64,000 nucleotides of DNA from Haloarcula rara (GCF_029338235.1 NZ_CP119785.1:1488001-1552000); one strand, 5' to 3'; counted from the stretch's first letter, positions 33,427 to 42,499 are shown. Notes: generated by a model not told the origin, from the letters alone. Numbers and translations: made by a program.

Positions 33427-34089
33427 CTACTGTCGCGCGATGACTGACTGGATGACCTTCCGTTCCCCTTTCCGCAGGTGTTCGGCCGCTGTACTCGGCG
33501 CACAGGAAAGCGCCGCGGCGACGTCTTCCTGGTCGGATTCTCGCGGGATGGCGTAGTAGCCCAGTTCCAGCGCGGTTTCGAGGGCCGCCTGCTGGCGCTC
33601 GCTCAGGTAGCTCTCGGTGACCTGCGGGAGCCCGGTCAGGCCGCCGACGGACTGGACGGTGGCCTCGACCGGGTCCGGCACCGACTCGATGGCGTGCTGT
33701 ATCACCTCGGCCGGTCCGAAGGCGGACATCGACACCGTCCCGTCCGCGTGGTAGACGATAGGTGGCACGACGACGAGCCCGCGGTAGCTGACGGGCTCGA
33801 ACGTCGCCCGCGAGGTCGGCGTCATCTCGTCGAAGATGTACGCGTAAAAGGCGTCGTCGCCGGCGGGCTCCAGTTCGTAGTCGATGACTGCCTCGATGTC
33901 GCTTGCCGCCGCGTCGTAGGCGTCGATGTCGCCGACGACGTAGTGGAGTATCCCCAGCGTTCCGTCCGCCCAGTTCCACTGCAGCGCGGTCGCCCGCTCG
34001 ATGTAGGGGGCGTTCATGAGCACGTCGAACATCGGGTGAATCTCGGATTCGCGGCCGCCGGCGTCGAGCTCCAGCCGGACGTGTTTCAT
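33427..34089 (-). CDS. Bacterio-opsin activator (HTH-10) regulator
   Basis: 220 aa from ATG 34089 (MKHVRLELDAGGRESEIHPMFDVL). The N-terminal sensor region (1-150) matches the bacterio-opsin activator N-domain, and the C-terminus is HTH-10: YLSERQQAALETALELGYYAIPRESDQEDVAAALSC...HLRKGERKVIQSV. DNA-binding regulator with unknown signal. A paralog of identical length lies 1.4 kb away but is broken. The intervening NmrA-like gene is a plausible target. Confidence 0.85.
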   Translation of the reverse strand: MKHVRLELDAGGRESEIHPMFDVLMNAPYIERATALQWNWADGTLGILHYVVGDIDAYDAAASDIEAVIDYELEPAGDDAFYAYIFDEMTPTSRATFEPVSYRGLVVVPPIVYHADGTVSMSAFGPAEVIQHAIESVPDPVEATVQSVGGLTGLPQVTESYLSERQQAALETALELGYYAIPRESDQEDVAAALSCAPSTAAEHLRKGERKVIQSVIARQ

Positions 34090-34175
34090 AGCCGAACGTT
34101 CCAGCGACGGCTCACTTAAACCCACCGTGCAAGTCCGGCAGGACCGACTCCTGGCACCGGGCAGTACGTCGAGAT

Positions 34176-34994
34176 ATGCAGACACTGGTGACAGGTGCGA
34201 CGGGGACGCTCGGAACGGCACTCGTCTCACGGCTGCAGGCCGCAGGACACGAGGTCAGGGCGGCCAGCCGGTCGCCGCCCGCGGACGGGACCGCCGACTG
34301 GGTCGAACTGGACCTCGCGAGCGGCGACGGCCTCCCGGCCGCCCTGGAGGGTGTCGACGCTGTCGTCCACGCCGCGACGGCGCCGACGGGCGACACCAAG
34401 GCGGTCGATGTCGAGGGAACGAGACGGCTGCTCGAGGCGGCGGCCGACGCCGCCGTCGAGAACGTGGTCTACCCCTCCATCGTCGGCATCGAGTCGATTC
34501 CGTACTCCTACTACGAGCACAAACTCGCGGCCGAACGCGTCATCGAGGATAGCGACGTGCCACACACGATCTTGCGGGCGACGCAGTTCCACGAGTTCGT
34601 CGCCGACAGCTTCGACACGCTGTCGAAGCTGCCGGTGTGGCCACTGCCGACCGAGATGCGGATACAGCCGGTCGCCGTCGGTGAGGTCGCCGACGTGCTC
34701 GTCGAGGCGGCAGTTCCCGACCCGCGCGGGCGGATGGCGCCGATGGGCGGCCCCGAGGTCCACTCCGTCGGCGCCCTGGCTCGGGGCTACCGGACGGCAA
34801 AGGGACTGCGCCGTCCCGTCGTTCGGCTTCCGATACCCACCGCGACGTTCCGGGCCTTCCGGGACGGCGAGGCCACCTGTCCGGACCGGGCGGTCGGCAC
34901 TGTCACCTGGCAGGAGTGGCTGCAGGCGGATGGTTTCTCATCGGGGACGCCGACTTCGGCGTCCGGGTCCGGCTCGCCCGCTGACACTACCTGA
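34176..34994 (+). CDS. NmrA/SDR-like NAD(P)-binding protein
   Basis: 272 aa. Rossmann motif MQTLVTGATGTLGTALVSRL at the N-terminus and DAVVHAATAPTGDTKAVDVEGTRRLL mark an atypical SDR (SDR_a5/NmrA-like). The catalytic Tyr may be in SYYEHKLAAERVI (YxxxK-type, EHK). It probably reduces or epimerises a small molecule or acts as a redox sensor. The start is 86 bp from the divergent HTH-10 start. Its stop overlaps the next gene's stop by 8 bp (convergent). Confidence 0.8.
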   Translation: MQTLVTGATGTLGTALVSRLQAAGHEVRAASRSPPADGTADWVELDLASGDGLPAALEGVDAVVHAATAPTGDTKAVDVEGTRRLLEAAADAAVENVVYPSIVGIESIPYSYYEHKLAAERVIEDSDVPHTILRATQFHEFVADSFDTLSKLPVWPLPTEMRIQPVAVGEVADVLVEAAVPDPRGRMAPMGGPEVHSVGALARGYRTAKGLRRPVVRLPIPTATFRAFRDGEATCPDRAVGTVTWQEWLQADGFSSGTPTSASGSGSPADTT

Positions 34995-35442
34995 CGAGGT
35001 GATTCCGTCGCTCGCCGGCCAGGCGCTCTATCTCGCGGTTGCCGTCGACGCCCGCGAGCGTCTCGATGGCTTCGAGCGTGCGGACGCTGTCGTCCAGAAA
35101 GGAGAGGATGTCGCCGGGGTAGGCATACAGCATGTAGTCGTCGGTCATCACGTCGACGATGGCGTCGGGGCCAAGGCCCTGCTCGCGCAGCTCCAGCAGG
35201 TAGCTGACGAACTTCCGTTCCGGGCAGCCACAGTGGGGGGCGGCCTGGCAGTCACAGTCCATGAAGTCCTCCGCGAAATCGAGCACCCGCTCGCGGGAGG
35301 CGTCGTCGAGTTTCGCCAGCCCCTCGCCCTGGAAGAGGATATCGAGCGTCGCTCCCTTGAACGCCCCCTTGGGGAAGCTCGTCTCCAGCTGGGAGGCGAG
35401 TTGCTGGTGATTCTTGACGTATATCTTGTCTGTGATGGCCAC
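34987..35442 (-). CDS. DUF5814 family protein
   Basis: 151 aa. MAITDKIYVKNHQQLASQLETSFPKG starts the conserved block; DFMDCDCQAAPHCGCPERKF holds five Cys in a metal-binding pattern, followed by LLELREQGLGPDAIVDVMTDDYMLYAYPGDIL. Haloarchaea-specific; the same domain occurs fused to Ski2-like helicases, hinting at a nucleic-acid role. Function not established. Confidence 0.82.
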   Translation of the reverse strand: MAITDKIYVKNHQQLASQLETSFPKGAFKGATLDILFQGEGLAKLDDASRERVLDFAEDFMDCDCQAAPHCGCPERKFVSYLLELREQGLGPDAIVDVMTDDYMLYAYPGDILSFLDDSVRTLEAIETLAGVDGNREIERLAGERRNHLVR

Positions 35443-35491
35443 GCGTGGGCGTTCGTAGTCGCTGCCGGAGTAAAAGCGTCTCGGGACGCCC

Positions 35492-36154
35492 TCAGAACGC
35501 CGCCAGCACGGCCCGCATCACCTTCGATTCGGCCTTCCGGAGGTGGGTGCCGGCGGTCTGGGGCGAGCAGTCGAGTACCTCGGCCACGTCGGCCTGGGTC
35601 GCCCCGCGGGGCTGGTCGTAGTAGCCCAGTTCCAGCGCGGCTTCGACGGCCTCGCGCTGGCGCTCGGAAAGTGTGGTCGCCGGTTCCTAGAGTGTTCCGC
35701 GGAACCGCCCGATTTCCTTGACCTCGATGTCGAAGACCTCGGGCATATCTGCGAAGGCACGCTGTAATGCCTCGGGATCGCCGACGACGCGACCGTGCAT
35801 GGCTCCGTCGCGATATATCATCGGCGTCCGGAAGACGAACCCCGACAGCGGGTCCGCCCGGTGAAGCGCGTCGAACAGTGACGTTTCGAGGGGGCGCATC
35901 ACCAGCAGGGCGTAGCTCGGCCCCTCGTCGTAGTCGGCCACCTCGACCGATTCGACGCCGGGCGTCTCGGCGGCCCCCGACGCGAAGGCGTCGGTGTCGC
36001 CGTCGATGGCGAACAGGAACGTCTCGACGCCGTCGACCGTCGTGTTCACTTCCAGCACTCGTGCCTCCTCGATGGCGTCGGAATTCGCCAGGAGATTGAA
36101 GAAGGTCGGCGCCGCCTCGGGGTCGATGCGGGCCGTCGCCCGAATTGTCCGCAT
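35492..36154 (-). pseudogene. HTH-10 regulator interrupted by an in-frame amber codon
   Basis: From ATG 36154 the frame gives 155 aa (MRTIRATARIDPEAAP...IGRFRGTL), then a TAG at 35687-35689, then continues in the same frame for 64 codons to TGA 35492-35494: EPATTLSERQREAVEAALELGYYDQP...HLRKAESKVMRAVLAAF, a complete HTH-10 domain. Read through, the protein would be 220 aa, exactly the length of the intact paralog at 33427. No frameshift or missing bases. A sequencing error, recent nonsense mutation, or readthrough are the options; without readthrough the product lacks its DNA-binding domain. Confidence 0.82.
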
Positions 36155-36240
36155 GTACTGTGGCCCGCGAGCCCAGTACATAAACCCCACTTCTATACCC
36201 CACAGCAGCTACTCGGCCGTGTCCACGCTCGTATACGGTG

Positions 36241-37281
36241 ATGTCATCGAACGCAGCACGACAGGACGCGACAGCGGACAGCCAGGGGCCGCCGGCAGTC
36301 GACAGCGAGGGGCTCTCGCTGACCTACGCCGACGGTACCGAGGCCGTCCGGGACGTCTCGCTCACGATTCCGCGCGGGGAGTTCTTCGGCTTCCTCGGAC
36401 CCAACGGCGCGGGCAAGACGACGACTATCAAGCTGCTCTCGACGCTGCTCGCCCCCACCGGTGGGACGGCGCGCATCAACGGCTACGACGTGGTCGACGA
36501 GCGCTCCGCCGTCCGTGGAACCGTCGGCTACATGGCCCAGCATATCAGCGTCGACACGGAGCTCACCGCCCGCGAGAACCTCCGGTTCGCCTGTGAGGCC
36601 TACGGCGTGACCGGCGGTGACCGCATCGACGAACTGCTGGACCTCGTGGACCTCGCCGACGTGGCCGACACCCCCGCAGGCAACTTCTCCGGTGGGATGC
36701 AAAAGCGCCTCGACGCCGCGATGGCGCTCGTCCACGACCCGGCGCTCGTCTTCCTCGACGAACCCACCACCGGGCTGGACCCGAAGGCCCGCAACCGCCT
36801 GTGGGACTACTTCGAGCGCATCAACGACGCGGGCACCACGATTTTCCTCACGACGCAGTACCTGGAGGAGGCAGACGCTTTATGTGACCGGCTCGCGGTC
36901 ATCCGCGACGGCGAACTCGTCGCAGACGACTCGCCGTCGGCGCTGAAACGCCGCCTCGGTCCGTCCAGACTCACTATCGACGTCGCGGGCGGTCAAGAGG
37001 CCGCCGAGAACGCCGCACGGGCCGCCCGCCAGAGCGGCCTGGTGACCGACGAGACCGTCCTCGAGACGACCGCCGACGGGCTGGACGTCGCCACGCCTGC
37101 CCCGACCGAGGACGGCCCCGACCTCCTGGTGGCGCTCCGGGACGCCGGCGTCTCGGTCACCGGATTCGATATCGAGAAAGCCACACTCGACGACGTGTTC
37201 CTCGCTATCGCCGACGACGGGACGACGGGACTCGACGTGGAGCGCCCACAGCCGACGGCCGCCGCGGGGGAGTCGGCATGA
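36241..37281 (+). CDS. ABC-2 type exporter ATP-binding protein (DrrA-like)
   Basis: 346 aa from ATG 36241 (GTG 36238 adds one codon). Walker A GPNGAGKT, Q-loop around MAQHISVDTELTARENL, signature FSGGMQKR, Walker B LVFLDEPTTGLD, H-loop TTQYLEEAD. A C-terminal extension (235-346) contains the DUF4162-like domain of daunorubicin-type ABC proteins. It energises export together with the overlapping downstream permease. Confidence 0.9.
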   Translation: MSSNAARQDATADSQGPPAVDSEGLSLTYADGTEAVRDVSLTIPRGEFFGFLGPNGAGKTTTIKLLSTLLAPTGGTARINGYDVVDERSAVRGTVGYMAQHISVDTELTARENLRFACEAYGVTGGDRIDELLDLVDLADVADTPAGNFSGGMQKRLDAAMALVHDPALVFLDEPTTGLDPKARNRLWDYFERINDAGTTIFLTTQYLEEADALCDRLAVIRDGELVADDSPSALKRRLGPSRLTIDVAGGQEAAENAARAARQSGLVTDETVLETTADGLDVATPAPTEDGPDLLVALRDAGVSVTGFDIEKATLDDVFLAIADDGTTGLDVERPQPTAAAGESA

Positions 37282-38135
37282 GCGCCGCCACACCCGACCG
37301 TCCCACGCCGGCGGGCAACGGCCTCCCGAGAGACGTCTGGGTCAATTTCAAGCGCTGGTCCCGGAAGGCGATGCGGAACCCGACAGCCTTCTTCCTCGAA
37401 ATCGCCGTCGGCGTCCTCTCACTGCTGTTGTTCTCGGCGGTGTTCGGCGACGTAGGCGAACTCGCACTCGAAGCGGCGGGGTACGGCGGCGTGGAGTATC
37501 TGACCTACCTGGTCCCAGCGGTGTTCATGCAGGCGACGATGGGTTCTGCTTTCACGTCCGGCGTGGGGCTGGTCGGGGACCTGGAGAGCGGGATGTTCGA
37601 GAAGGTCACCGTCACGCCGATGGGGTGGACCGCCGTGTTGCTGGGGAAGGCAGCAGCTGACCTGTTGCGTATCCTCGTCCAGGTGGTGGTCGTCCTCGCG
37701 CTGGCTGTCGCGCTGGGGGCGTCCGTCGAGACCGGTGTCTCGGGCGTGGTCGGAATCGCGGCCGTCTGTCTGCTCGTCGGCCTGCTGTTCATGTCCGTCG
37801 CCAACATCCTCGGCGTGCTCGTCCGCGACGAGGAGGCCATCAACGCCGCCTCGATGCTGTTCATGTTCCCCTTGCTCTTCCTCTCACCGGCCTATATCCC
37901 GGTCGCCGACGACGTCGCGTGGCTCGCTCGACTTAACCCGATAACCTACGGCGTCGACGCGACTCGTGCGCTCGTGCTGGGTGAGGACGTCTCGACGGTA
38001 CTCTCCGTGACCCGCTTCGGCGGTATCTACGACACACTCGTCCCGTCGGTGGCGATACTCGTCGGGCTGAACGTCCTCGTCGGCGCCCTCGCCGTCTGGG
38101 TCCTTCGGCGGGCCAGTAGCGCCGACGCCGGCTGA
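37278..38135 (+). CDS. ABC-2 type permease (DrrB-like)
   Basis: 285 aa; its ATG overlaps the ATPase stop by 4 bp (ATGA), so the pair is translationally coupled. Six membrane helices; cytoplasmic N-terminus with WVNFKRWSRKAMRNPTAFF, a motif of ABC-2 permeases, and the late-helix loop SPAYIPVADDVAWLARLNPITYGVDATRAL. With its partner it forms a dimeric exporter of an amphipathic compound or lipid. Substrate unknown. Confidence 0.88.
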   Translation: MSAATPDRPTPAGNGLPRDVWVNFKRWSRKAMRNPTAFFLEIAVGVLSLLLFSAVFGDVGELALEAAGYGGVEYLTYLVPAVFMQATMGSAFTSGVGLVGDLESGMFEKVTVTPMGWTAVLLGKAAADLLRILVQVVVVLALAVALGASVETGVSGVVGIAAVCLLVGLLFMSVANILGVLVRDEEAINAASMLFMFPLLFLSPAYIPVADDVAWLARLNPITYGVDATRALVLGEDVSTVLSVTRFGGIYDTLVPSVAILVGLNVLVGALAVWVLRRASSADAG

Positions 38136-38205
38136 TACTACCGGCTGTTCCAAACTGACGGAATCCGCGGTGCCGAATCGCTCCAGGGACGTACGGCCAA
38201 CCGTA

Positions 38206-38778
38206 TCAGCTATCCGTGGCGGTCCCTGTGGTCTCCCGGTTACGTGTCGCCCGCGGTGTACTCTCGGTTCCAGTGGGAGTTTCCCCGCAGTGAATCTCGT
38301 CGTAGGACCAGTAGTCTCCGATGGTCCCCGTCTGTCCCGGGGTGTGCTCCTCCCTGAATTCGACGGCCGAAATCCGGATATCGTCCTCGCATGCCGCTTC
38401 AGCGGGAGTCTGGAGCTCGATTCTGTACGGAAACGCCGACGCGGTGAGTTCCAGCGGCACGTCCAGCCGGCGACCGCCACACGGCTCACCGGTATCCGTC
38501 GCCGCTTCGCTCCTGATGTCGCCGAGGTCGCGATGAGCTATCGGGTCGCCGTTCTCGTCGAAGACGACCGCTCGGACGCCCGCTAAGGTCCGCTCGCTCC
38601 CGAGGTAGAACGTGGCCCTGACCGCGCCGTCGATGGTCCACGTGTCTTCGGCGACTGTGATCTCTGTCTCCACCGTTGGCCGGAGGCGGACCTCGTACTC
38701 CGGGGGAGCGCAACAGCCAGCGAGCGCGAGCGGCCCGATTCCGACGGCACCGAGCAGTCGCCGACGTGTCATGTCCAT
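38206..38778 (-). CDS. Tat lipoprotein, unknown function
   Basis: 190 aa from ATG 38778. MDMTRRRLLGAVGIGPLALAGC is a Tat signal with a lipobox (ALAGC), followed by a second Cys. The mature part is beta-rich (TVETEITVAEDTWTI..., GAVRATFYLGSERTLAG) with Cys in GEPCGGRRL and AACEDDI, resembling haloarchaeal surface lipoproteins of unknown function. An ATG 10 codons earlier is possible. Confidence 0.72.
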   Translation of the reverse strand: MDMTRRRLLGAVGIGPLALAGCCAPPEYEVRLRPTVETEITVAEDTWTIDGAVRATFYLGSERTLAGVRAVVFDENGDPIAHRDLGDIRSEAATDTGEPCGGRRLDVPLELTASAFPYRIELQTPAEAACEDDIRISAVEFREEHTPGQTGTIGDYWSYDEIHCGETPTGTESTPRATRNRETTGTATDS

Positions 38779-38902
38779 AGTTCTGTCTCTCCTGTGGTGA
38801 CCGCTCACTCGTCGTCGAGCCTACCTGCTATTCAGCGATAACTGGTAAAATATTTGGGCAGAATCTATGCGGAGAACGGCGCACCGTCGACACTGTCCAG
38901 CC

Positions 38903-39784
38903 CTACCACTCGCGCTCGCCGACCGCGTCGACGGTCGCGGCCCAGAGGTGCAGCCCGGGGATGACGTCGTCGAGCATTTCCTCGTCGAACTCGCGAAACA
39001 GCTCCTGGACGTCCCCGACGAGTTCCTCGTCGAACCCCTGCGAGGCGAGCGCGTCGGGCGCGAGCCGCGGTGCGTACGGGACCGAATCGACGAACGCGTC
39101 GGTCAGGTCGTCGGCGCGGGCACACGCGCTCTCGTAGGTCTCGCTCTGCAGTACCGGCCCGAGGTCAGCCCAGAGCGTCTCAAACAGCGCCGGCCACTGG
39201 GCGAGACACCGATAGATGCTCGGCAAGCCGTCGTCGAAGCCGTGGAACTGCTGGAATCGTTCGGCCGTCTCGGCGATGTCCTCGTCGAACTCGTCGACGG
39301 GGACCATCGACGGCTGCCGGCCCCGGTCCGCATCGAGCCAGTCCGGAAACGGCGCCGTCGCCGCGCGCTCGGGTTGGAGGTCGCTGCCGACCGGGTCGTC
39401 GTGGAGCGCGCGCTTTGTCACCCGAAAGAGGACCGCGAGCCGCGGGGCGACGACATCGAACGTGGCCAGCTGTTCCCGTAGCTCGGTGTACTCGGCGGGC
39501 GTCACACCGAGCTCGCTCCGCCGATACGTCGGTATCCCGACGTCGCGCTCGATGGTCGACAGCACCGTCTCGCGGTAGCGAACGGTGTATCGTGCGAACG
39601 CTTTCGTCTCGAAGAGCGGCTTCACCTGCGACCACAGATACCGACAGAACTCGGGGTCGTTCGCCATCGTCGTCCGCCATATCCAGTTGACGAAGGGCGC
39701 CCGGAACGTCCGCTGTATGTCGTCGTAGACGCCCCGCTGCCACCCGCTCGCATCCATCTCGTAGCGCTGGTCGCTTCTGTCCAT
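38903..39784 (-). CDS. DehI-like halocarboxylic acid dehalogenase family protein
   Basis: 293 aa, all-helical composition and the family layout: DDIQRTFRAPFVNWIWRT at the start, then two similar halves (about 1-140 and 150-290) with ATFDVVAPRLAVLF and FPDWLDADRGRQ. DehI removes halogen from D/L-2-haloacids without covalent intermediates. Real dehalogenase activity in this archaeon is not shown; the family annotation is by sequence resemblance. A TATA-like TTAATTG (39809-39815) lies 25-30 bp upstream. Confidence 0.72.
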   Translation of the reverse strand: MDRSDQRYEMDASGWQRGVYDDIQRTFRAPFVNWIWRTTMANDPEFCRYLWSQVKPLFETKAFARYTVRYRETVLSTIERDVGIPTYRRSELGVTPAEYTELREQLATFDVVAPRLAVLFRVTKRALHDDPVGSDLQPERAATAPFPDWLDADRGRQPSMVPVDEFDEDIAETAERFQQFHGFDDGLPSIYRCLAQWPALFETLWADLGPVLQSETYESACARADDLTDAFVDSVPYAPRLAPDALASQGFDEELVGDVQELFREFDEEMLDDVIPGLHLWAATVDAVGEREW

Positions 39785-39831
39785 GTCGAGACGACGGGGT
39801 CCGGACTGTTAATTGTCCGACCGCGACGCTC

Positions 39832-39912
39832 ATACTGGTGGCTCTACCGAACTGCCGTAATTCGCCATCCCGGGGGTGGCGAACTATCTCAGTTCGGTAC
39901 AGCCACCGGTAT
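39832..39912. terminator. Long imperfect hairpin after the OsmC gene
   Basis: Arms 39832-39854 and 39890-39912 match in 21 of 23 positions; inside is a second hairpin (TTCGCCA-n-TGGCGAA around CCCGGG). The outer arm ends on the OsmC stop codon. A transcription terminator is the simplest reading, but the length and nesting resemble a small palindromic mobile unit. Confidence 0.5.
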
Positions 39913-40526
39913 CAGCGGGCGGCTTCCGGCGTTCGTTCCACGGTGACGGCCGGCTCCATGTCGTGGGCGAACCGCAGCAGGCTCCAGACGGGCGAGCGCT
40001 TCGCGCCCTCGGCCAGAATAGCGGCGTCTTCGTCCGAGAGGTCCTCGCCGTCGATAGCTATCTCGACGCGGATATCGTCGAACATCTCCGCGGATTGCTC
40101 GACGTCGTGGATCATCAGTACGACGCGGGGGTCGAAATCGAGCCGGACGCTCGTCTCGAGGTCGTCCAGCTCGATATCGTTCGCTATCGCGGTGACGCCG
40201 ACCGCCACGTTCAGGCAGCCACTGAGTGCTGCGAGCGCGACTTCTATCGGCTCCATGCGGTCGGTCGGGTCGACGAACCCGGATGCTTCCTCCATCTCCT
40301 TCCAGGCCCCCAGCGGGAGCGTGTACTCGCGGGTCTCCCGGCGGATCTCCTCGCCGCCGAGCGTGTATTCGTCGACCTTCGCCAGGCTGTGAAAGAGCCG
40401 CCCCTCGTAGGGGGCGCGGGCGCCCAGCTCCATCTGGACGTCGTCGGGGTTCGCTGTCGCGTGCTCGACGAACTCGTGGAACTTCTCGCGGTCGATGCCC
40501 TGTGTTACGGTTTGGTGCTCTGTCAT
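39912..40526 (-). CDS. OsmC/Ohr-like protein
   Basis: 204 aa. The OsmC fold is recognised by DPTDRMEPIEVALAALSGCLNVAVGV (first redox Cys about residue 107), followed by an acidic beta region and DAAILAEGAKRSPVWSLL. In OsmC/Ohr the second Cys sits at this last position (typically CPV); here it is Ser. It would normally reduce organic hydroperoxides; with one Cys missing, another thiol role is possible. Confidence 0.75.
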   Translation of the reverse strand: MTEHQTVTQGIDREKFHEFVEHATANPDDVQMELGARAPYEGRLFHSLAKVDEYTLGGEEIRRETREYTLPLGAWKEMEEASGFVDPTDRMEPIEVALAALSGCLNVAVGVTAIANDIELDDLETSVRLDFDPRVVLMIHDVEQSAEMFDDIRVEIAIDGEDLSDEDAAILAEGAKRSPVWSLLRFAHDMEPAVTVERTPEAAR

Positions 40527-40721
40527 TGCAGTTTCACTCCGTTCGTATCCACGGCAAAATCACGTCGGTGCCGACCCCGCCAACCGCCCGGACGACTTTC
40601 GGCTGTGGATCACGTTCGAGTACGCTCGAAATCATAATGAACGTTCGTGATAGTTACGTCAGTTTACCGTCGTAGTAGTTGCCCAGTACGGCCGTCGCTC
40701 CCCGGAAGCCAGCGACGCTCG

Positions 40722-41279
40722 TCAGTAGAGTTCTTTGACCACTTCCGCGGGGTTGCCCTGGACCACGACGTCGCTCGGAACGTCCCGGGTGACCACCGCG
40801 CCCGACGCCACCACCGACCGGTCGCCGACCTCGACGCCCGGATTGAGGACTGCCTGGCCGCCGAGCCAGACGTCGTCGCCGACGCTGACCGGCTTGCCGT
40901 ACTCCTTACCTTCCGCTCGCTCGCTCGCGTCGAGCGGATGGGTCGCCGTGTACACGTGGACCGACGGTCCCAGCAGGCAGCGGTCGCCGAATTCTATCGG
41001 ACAGACGTCCAGGAAGACACAGCCGAAGTTCGCGAAGAAGCGGTCGCCGACGGCAATCTGCTCCCCGTAGTCACACCGGAACGGTGGCTCGACGGTCGGA
41101 TTCTCGCCGACCGACCCGAACAGTTCCTCGAGGAGGAGTTCCCGGCTCTCCCGGTCGGTCGCGACGGTCTGGTTGTACAGCCCGACCAGCTCTCGGGCGC
41201 GTTCGCGGTCGGCGACGAGTTCGGGAGCTCGCGGGTTGTAGAGTTCCCCGGCGAGCATCTTTGCTTTCTCACTGGGCAT
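40722..41279 (-). CDS. Maltose/galactoside O-acetyltransferase-like protein
   Basis: 185 aa from ATG 41279. N-terminal MPSEKAKMLAGELYNPRAPEL is the Mac domain; residues 70-185 are left-handed beta-helix hexapeptide repeats (ANFGCVFLDVCPIEFGDRCLLGPSVHVYTATHPLD, with the catalytic His in TATHPL), ending IPSDVV-like GNPAEVV. It acetylates a sugar hydroxyl using acetyl-CoA. Exact acceptor not determinable. Upstream open codons to 41516 are out of keeping with the family. Confidence 0.83.
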   Translation of the reverse strand: MPSEKAKMLAGELYNPRAPELVADRERARELVGLYNQTVATDRESRELLLEELFGSVGENPTVEPPFRCDYGEQIAVGDRFFANFGCVFLDVCPIEFGDRCLLGPSVHVYTATHPLDASERAEGKEYGKPVSVGDDVWLGGQAVLNPGVEVGDRSVVASGAVVTRDVPSDVVVQGNPAEVVKELY

Positions 41280-41378
41280 AGGGGCCGTTCCGGCGACGAA
41301 CGGATAGCACTGGTGCCCGCCGATTCTCCGCATGCGAGTCGGTGACGCACAAAGCGCCGTTTTATCCTTCCGAACTGT

Positions 41379-41388
41379 TAATTTATAT
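41379..41388 (+). promoter_or_regulatory. TATA box of the 41.4-kb lipoprotein gene
   Basis: TTAATTTATAT runs from about 41378 and ends 20 bp before ATG 41408, centred about 25 bp upstream; it supports ATG 41408 over the upstream in-frame ATG 41342. Confidence 0.55.
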
Positions 41389-41407
41389 CCGGTTGACAAT
41401 CGGCGTG

Positions 41408-42499
41408 ATGACACGAAAACTGCTGGTACTCCTCGTCCTCGTCTCGGTGACGATAGCGGGCTGTTCCGGCGGCCAGAGCCCGGCCACACCGACGGCGGAG
41501 CAGACTGACGACCCACCCGACGAGGTACCGGGGGTTTCGAACGGGACGCTGACGAACGCCACCGCGCTCACGACGGCGAACGGCGCCGGCATCGTCGCGG
41601 ACGGCGCAGAGATACGTATCAGACAGACCGCCCCGGACAGCGAAGCACAGAGCCACCTGACAGTGGCTGCGGACGGCACGTCCGAGTTCTCGCGGACGGT
41701 CTCGGCCGACGGCAACGAATCCGGCGTCGCGTACTACACCAACGGCACGGGGACCTACGTACGCGCGGACCGCGACGGCGAGACCAACTACCGCGTCGTG
41801 GAGCGCTCGGTCCGGCCGCTCGATGGCGTCAACTCGTCGCTCGAAGCCGTTCTGGCTGCCGGCAATTTCACCGTTGCTACCGAGTCGACCGATTCGGCGA
41901 CCGTCGTGTTGACCGCCGACGAGTTCACCACGTCGCCGGACAGTGACGTCCTCGAGGGCGCGACGCCACAGGACGCTCGGCTGGTACTGACCCGGGACGG
42001 CGCGGTCCGTAATCTCACGGTCACCGGACAGCGGGACGGCCAGACGGTGACCTACACGTACGAGCGCAACCGGGCCGCCGTCGATACTGTCCCCGCTCCC
42101 GACTGGCTTGCCGACGTGCCACGGACTGCCGACCTGCAGGCCGACCTCTCCGCGACCGTCGTGAACGACTCTGTGCTCCGTATTGAGCACGGTGGCGGTG
42201 ATACGGTCCCCGCGAACACCACCCTTCAGTTCACCGCGAACAACACCGCCGGCACCGTCACTTTCGACGCCCCGCTCGAAGCCGGCGACACCCGGTACGC
42301 CTACTTCGCGGCAGGCAACGAGTCACTCGTACTGGCCGACGACCGACCGGCCGCGGACGCGACCACGTCCGTCGACAGTCCCGCCTCGGTCACGATTTCG
42401 ACGACCGACGGCGTGACCCTGCTCAGTGTCGGTATGGGCTGGGGGTCCGAATCCGCGAGTGGGGGGTCCACGGGCGAGGCCGGCGGGAGCGATGCGTAG
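41408..42499 (+). CDS. Secreted lipoprotein, unknown function
   Basis: 363 aa from ATG 41408. Signal MTRKLLVLLVLVSVTIAGC with lipobox IAGC, then a Thr/Pro-rich spacer and a long beta-rich domain (NGTGTYVRADRDGETNYRVVER, TVTGQRDGQTVTYTYERNRAAVDTVP) that resembles the LolA/LppX-like haloarchaeal lipoproteins, such as the one at 7441. A Gly/Ser tail ends the protein. Family not recognised with certainty. Confidence 0.72.
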   Translation: MTRKLLVLLVLVSVTIAGCSGGQSPATPTAEQTDDPPDEVPGVSNGTLTNATALTTANGAGIVADGAEIRIRQTAPDSEAQSHLTVAADGTSEFSRTVSADGNESGVAYYTNGTGTYVRADRDGETNYRVVERSVRPLDGVNSSLEAVLAAGNFTVATESTDSATVVLTADEFTTSPDSDVLEGATPQDARLVLTRDGAVRNLTVTGQRDGQTVTYTYERNRAAVDTVPAPDWLADVPRTADLQADLSATVVNDSVLRIEHGGGDTVPANTTLQFTANNTAGTVTFDAPLEAGDTRYAYFAAGNESLVLADDRPAADATTSVDSPASVTISTTDGVTLLSVGMGWGSESASGGSTGEAGGSDA

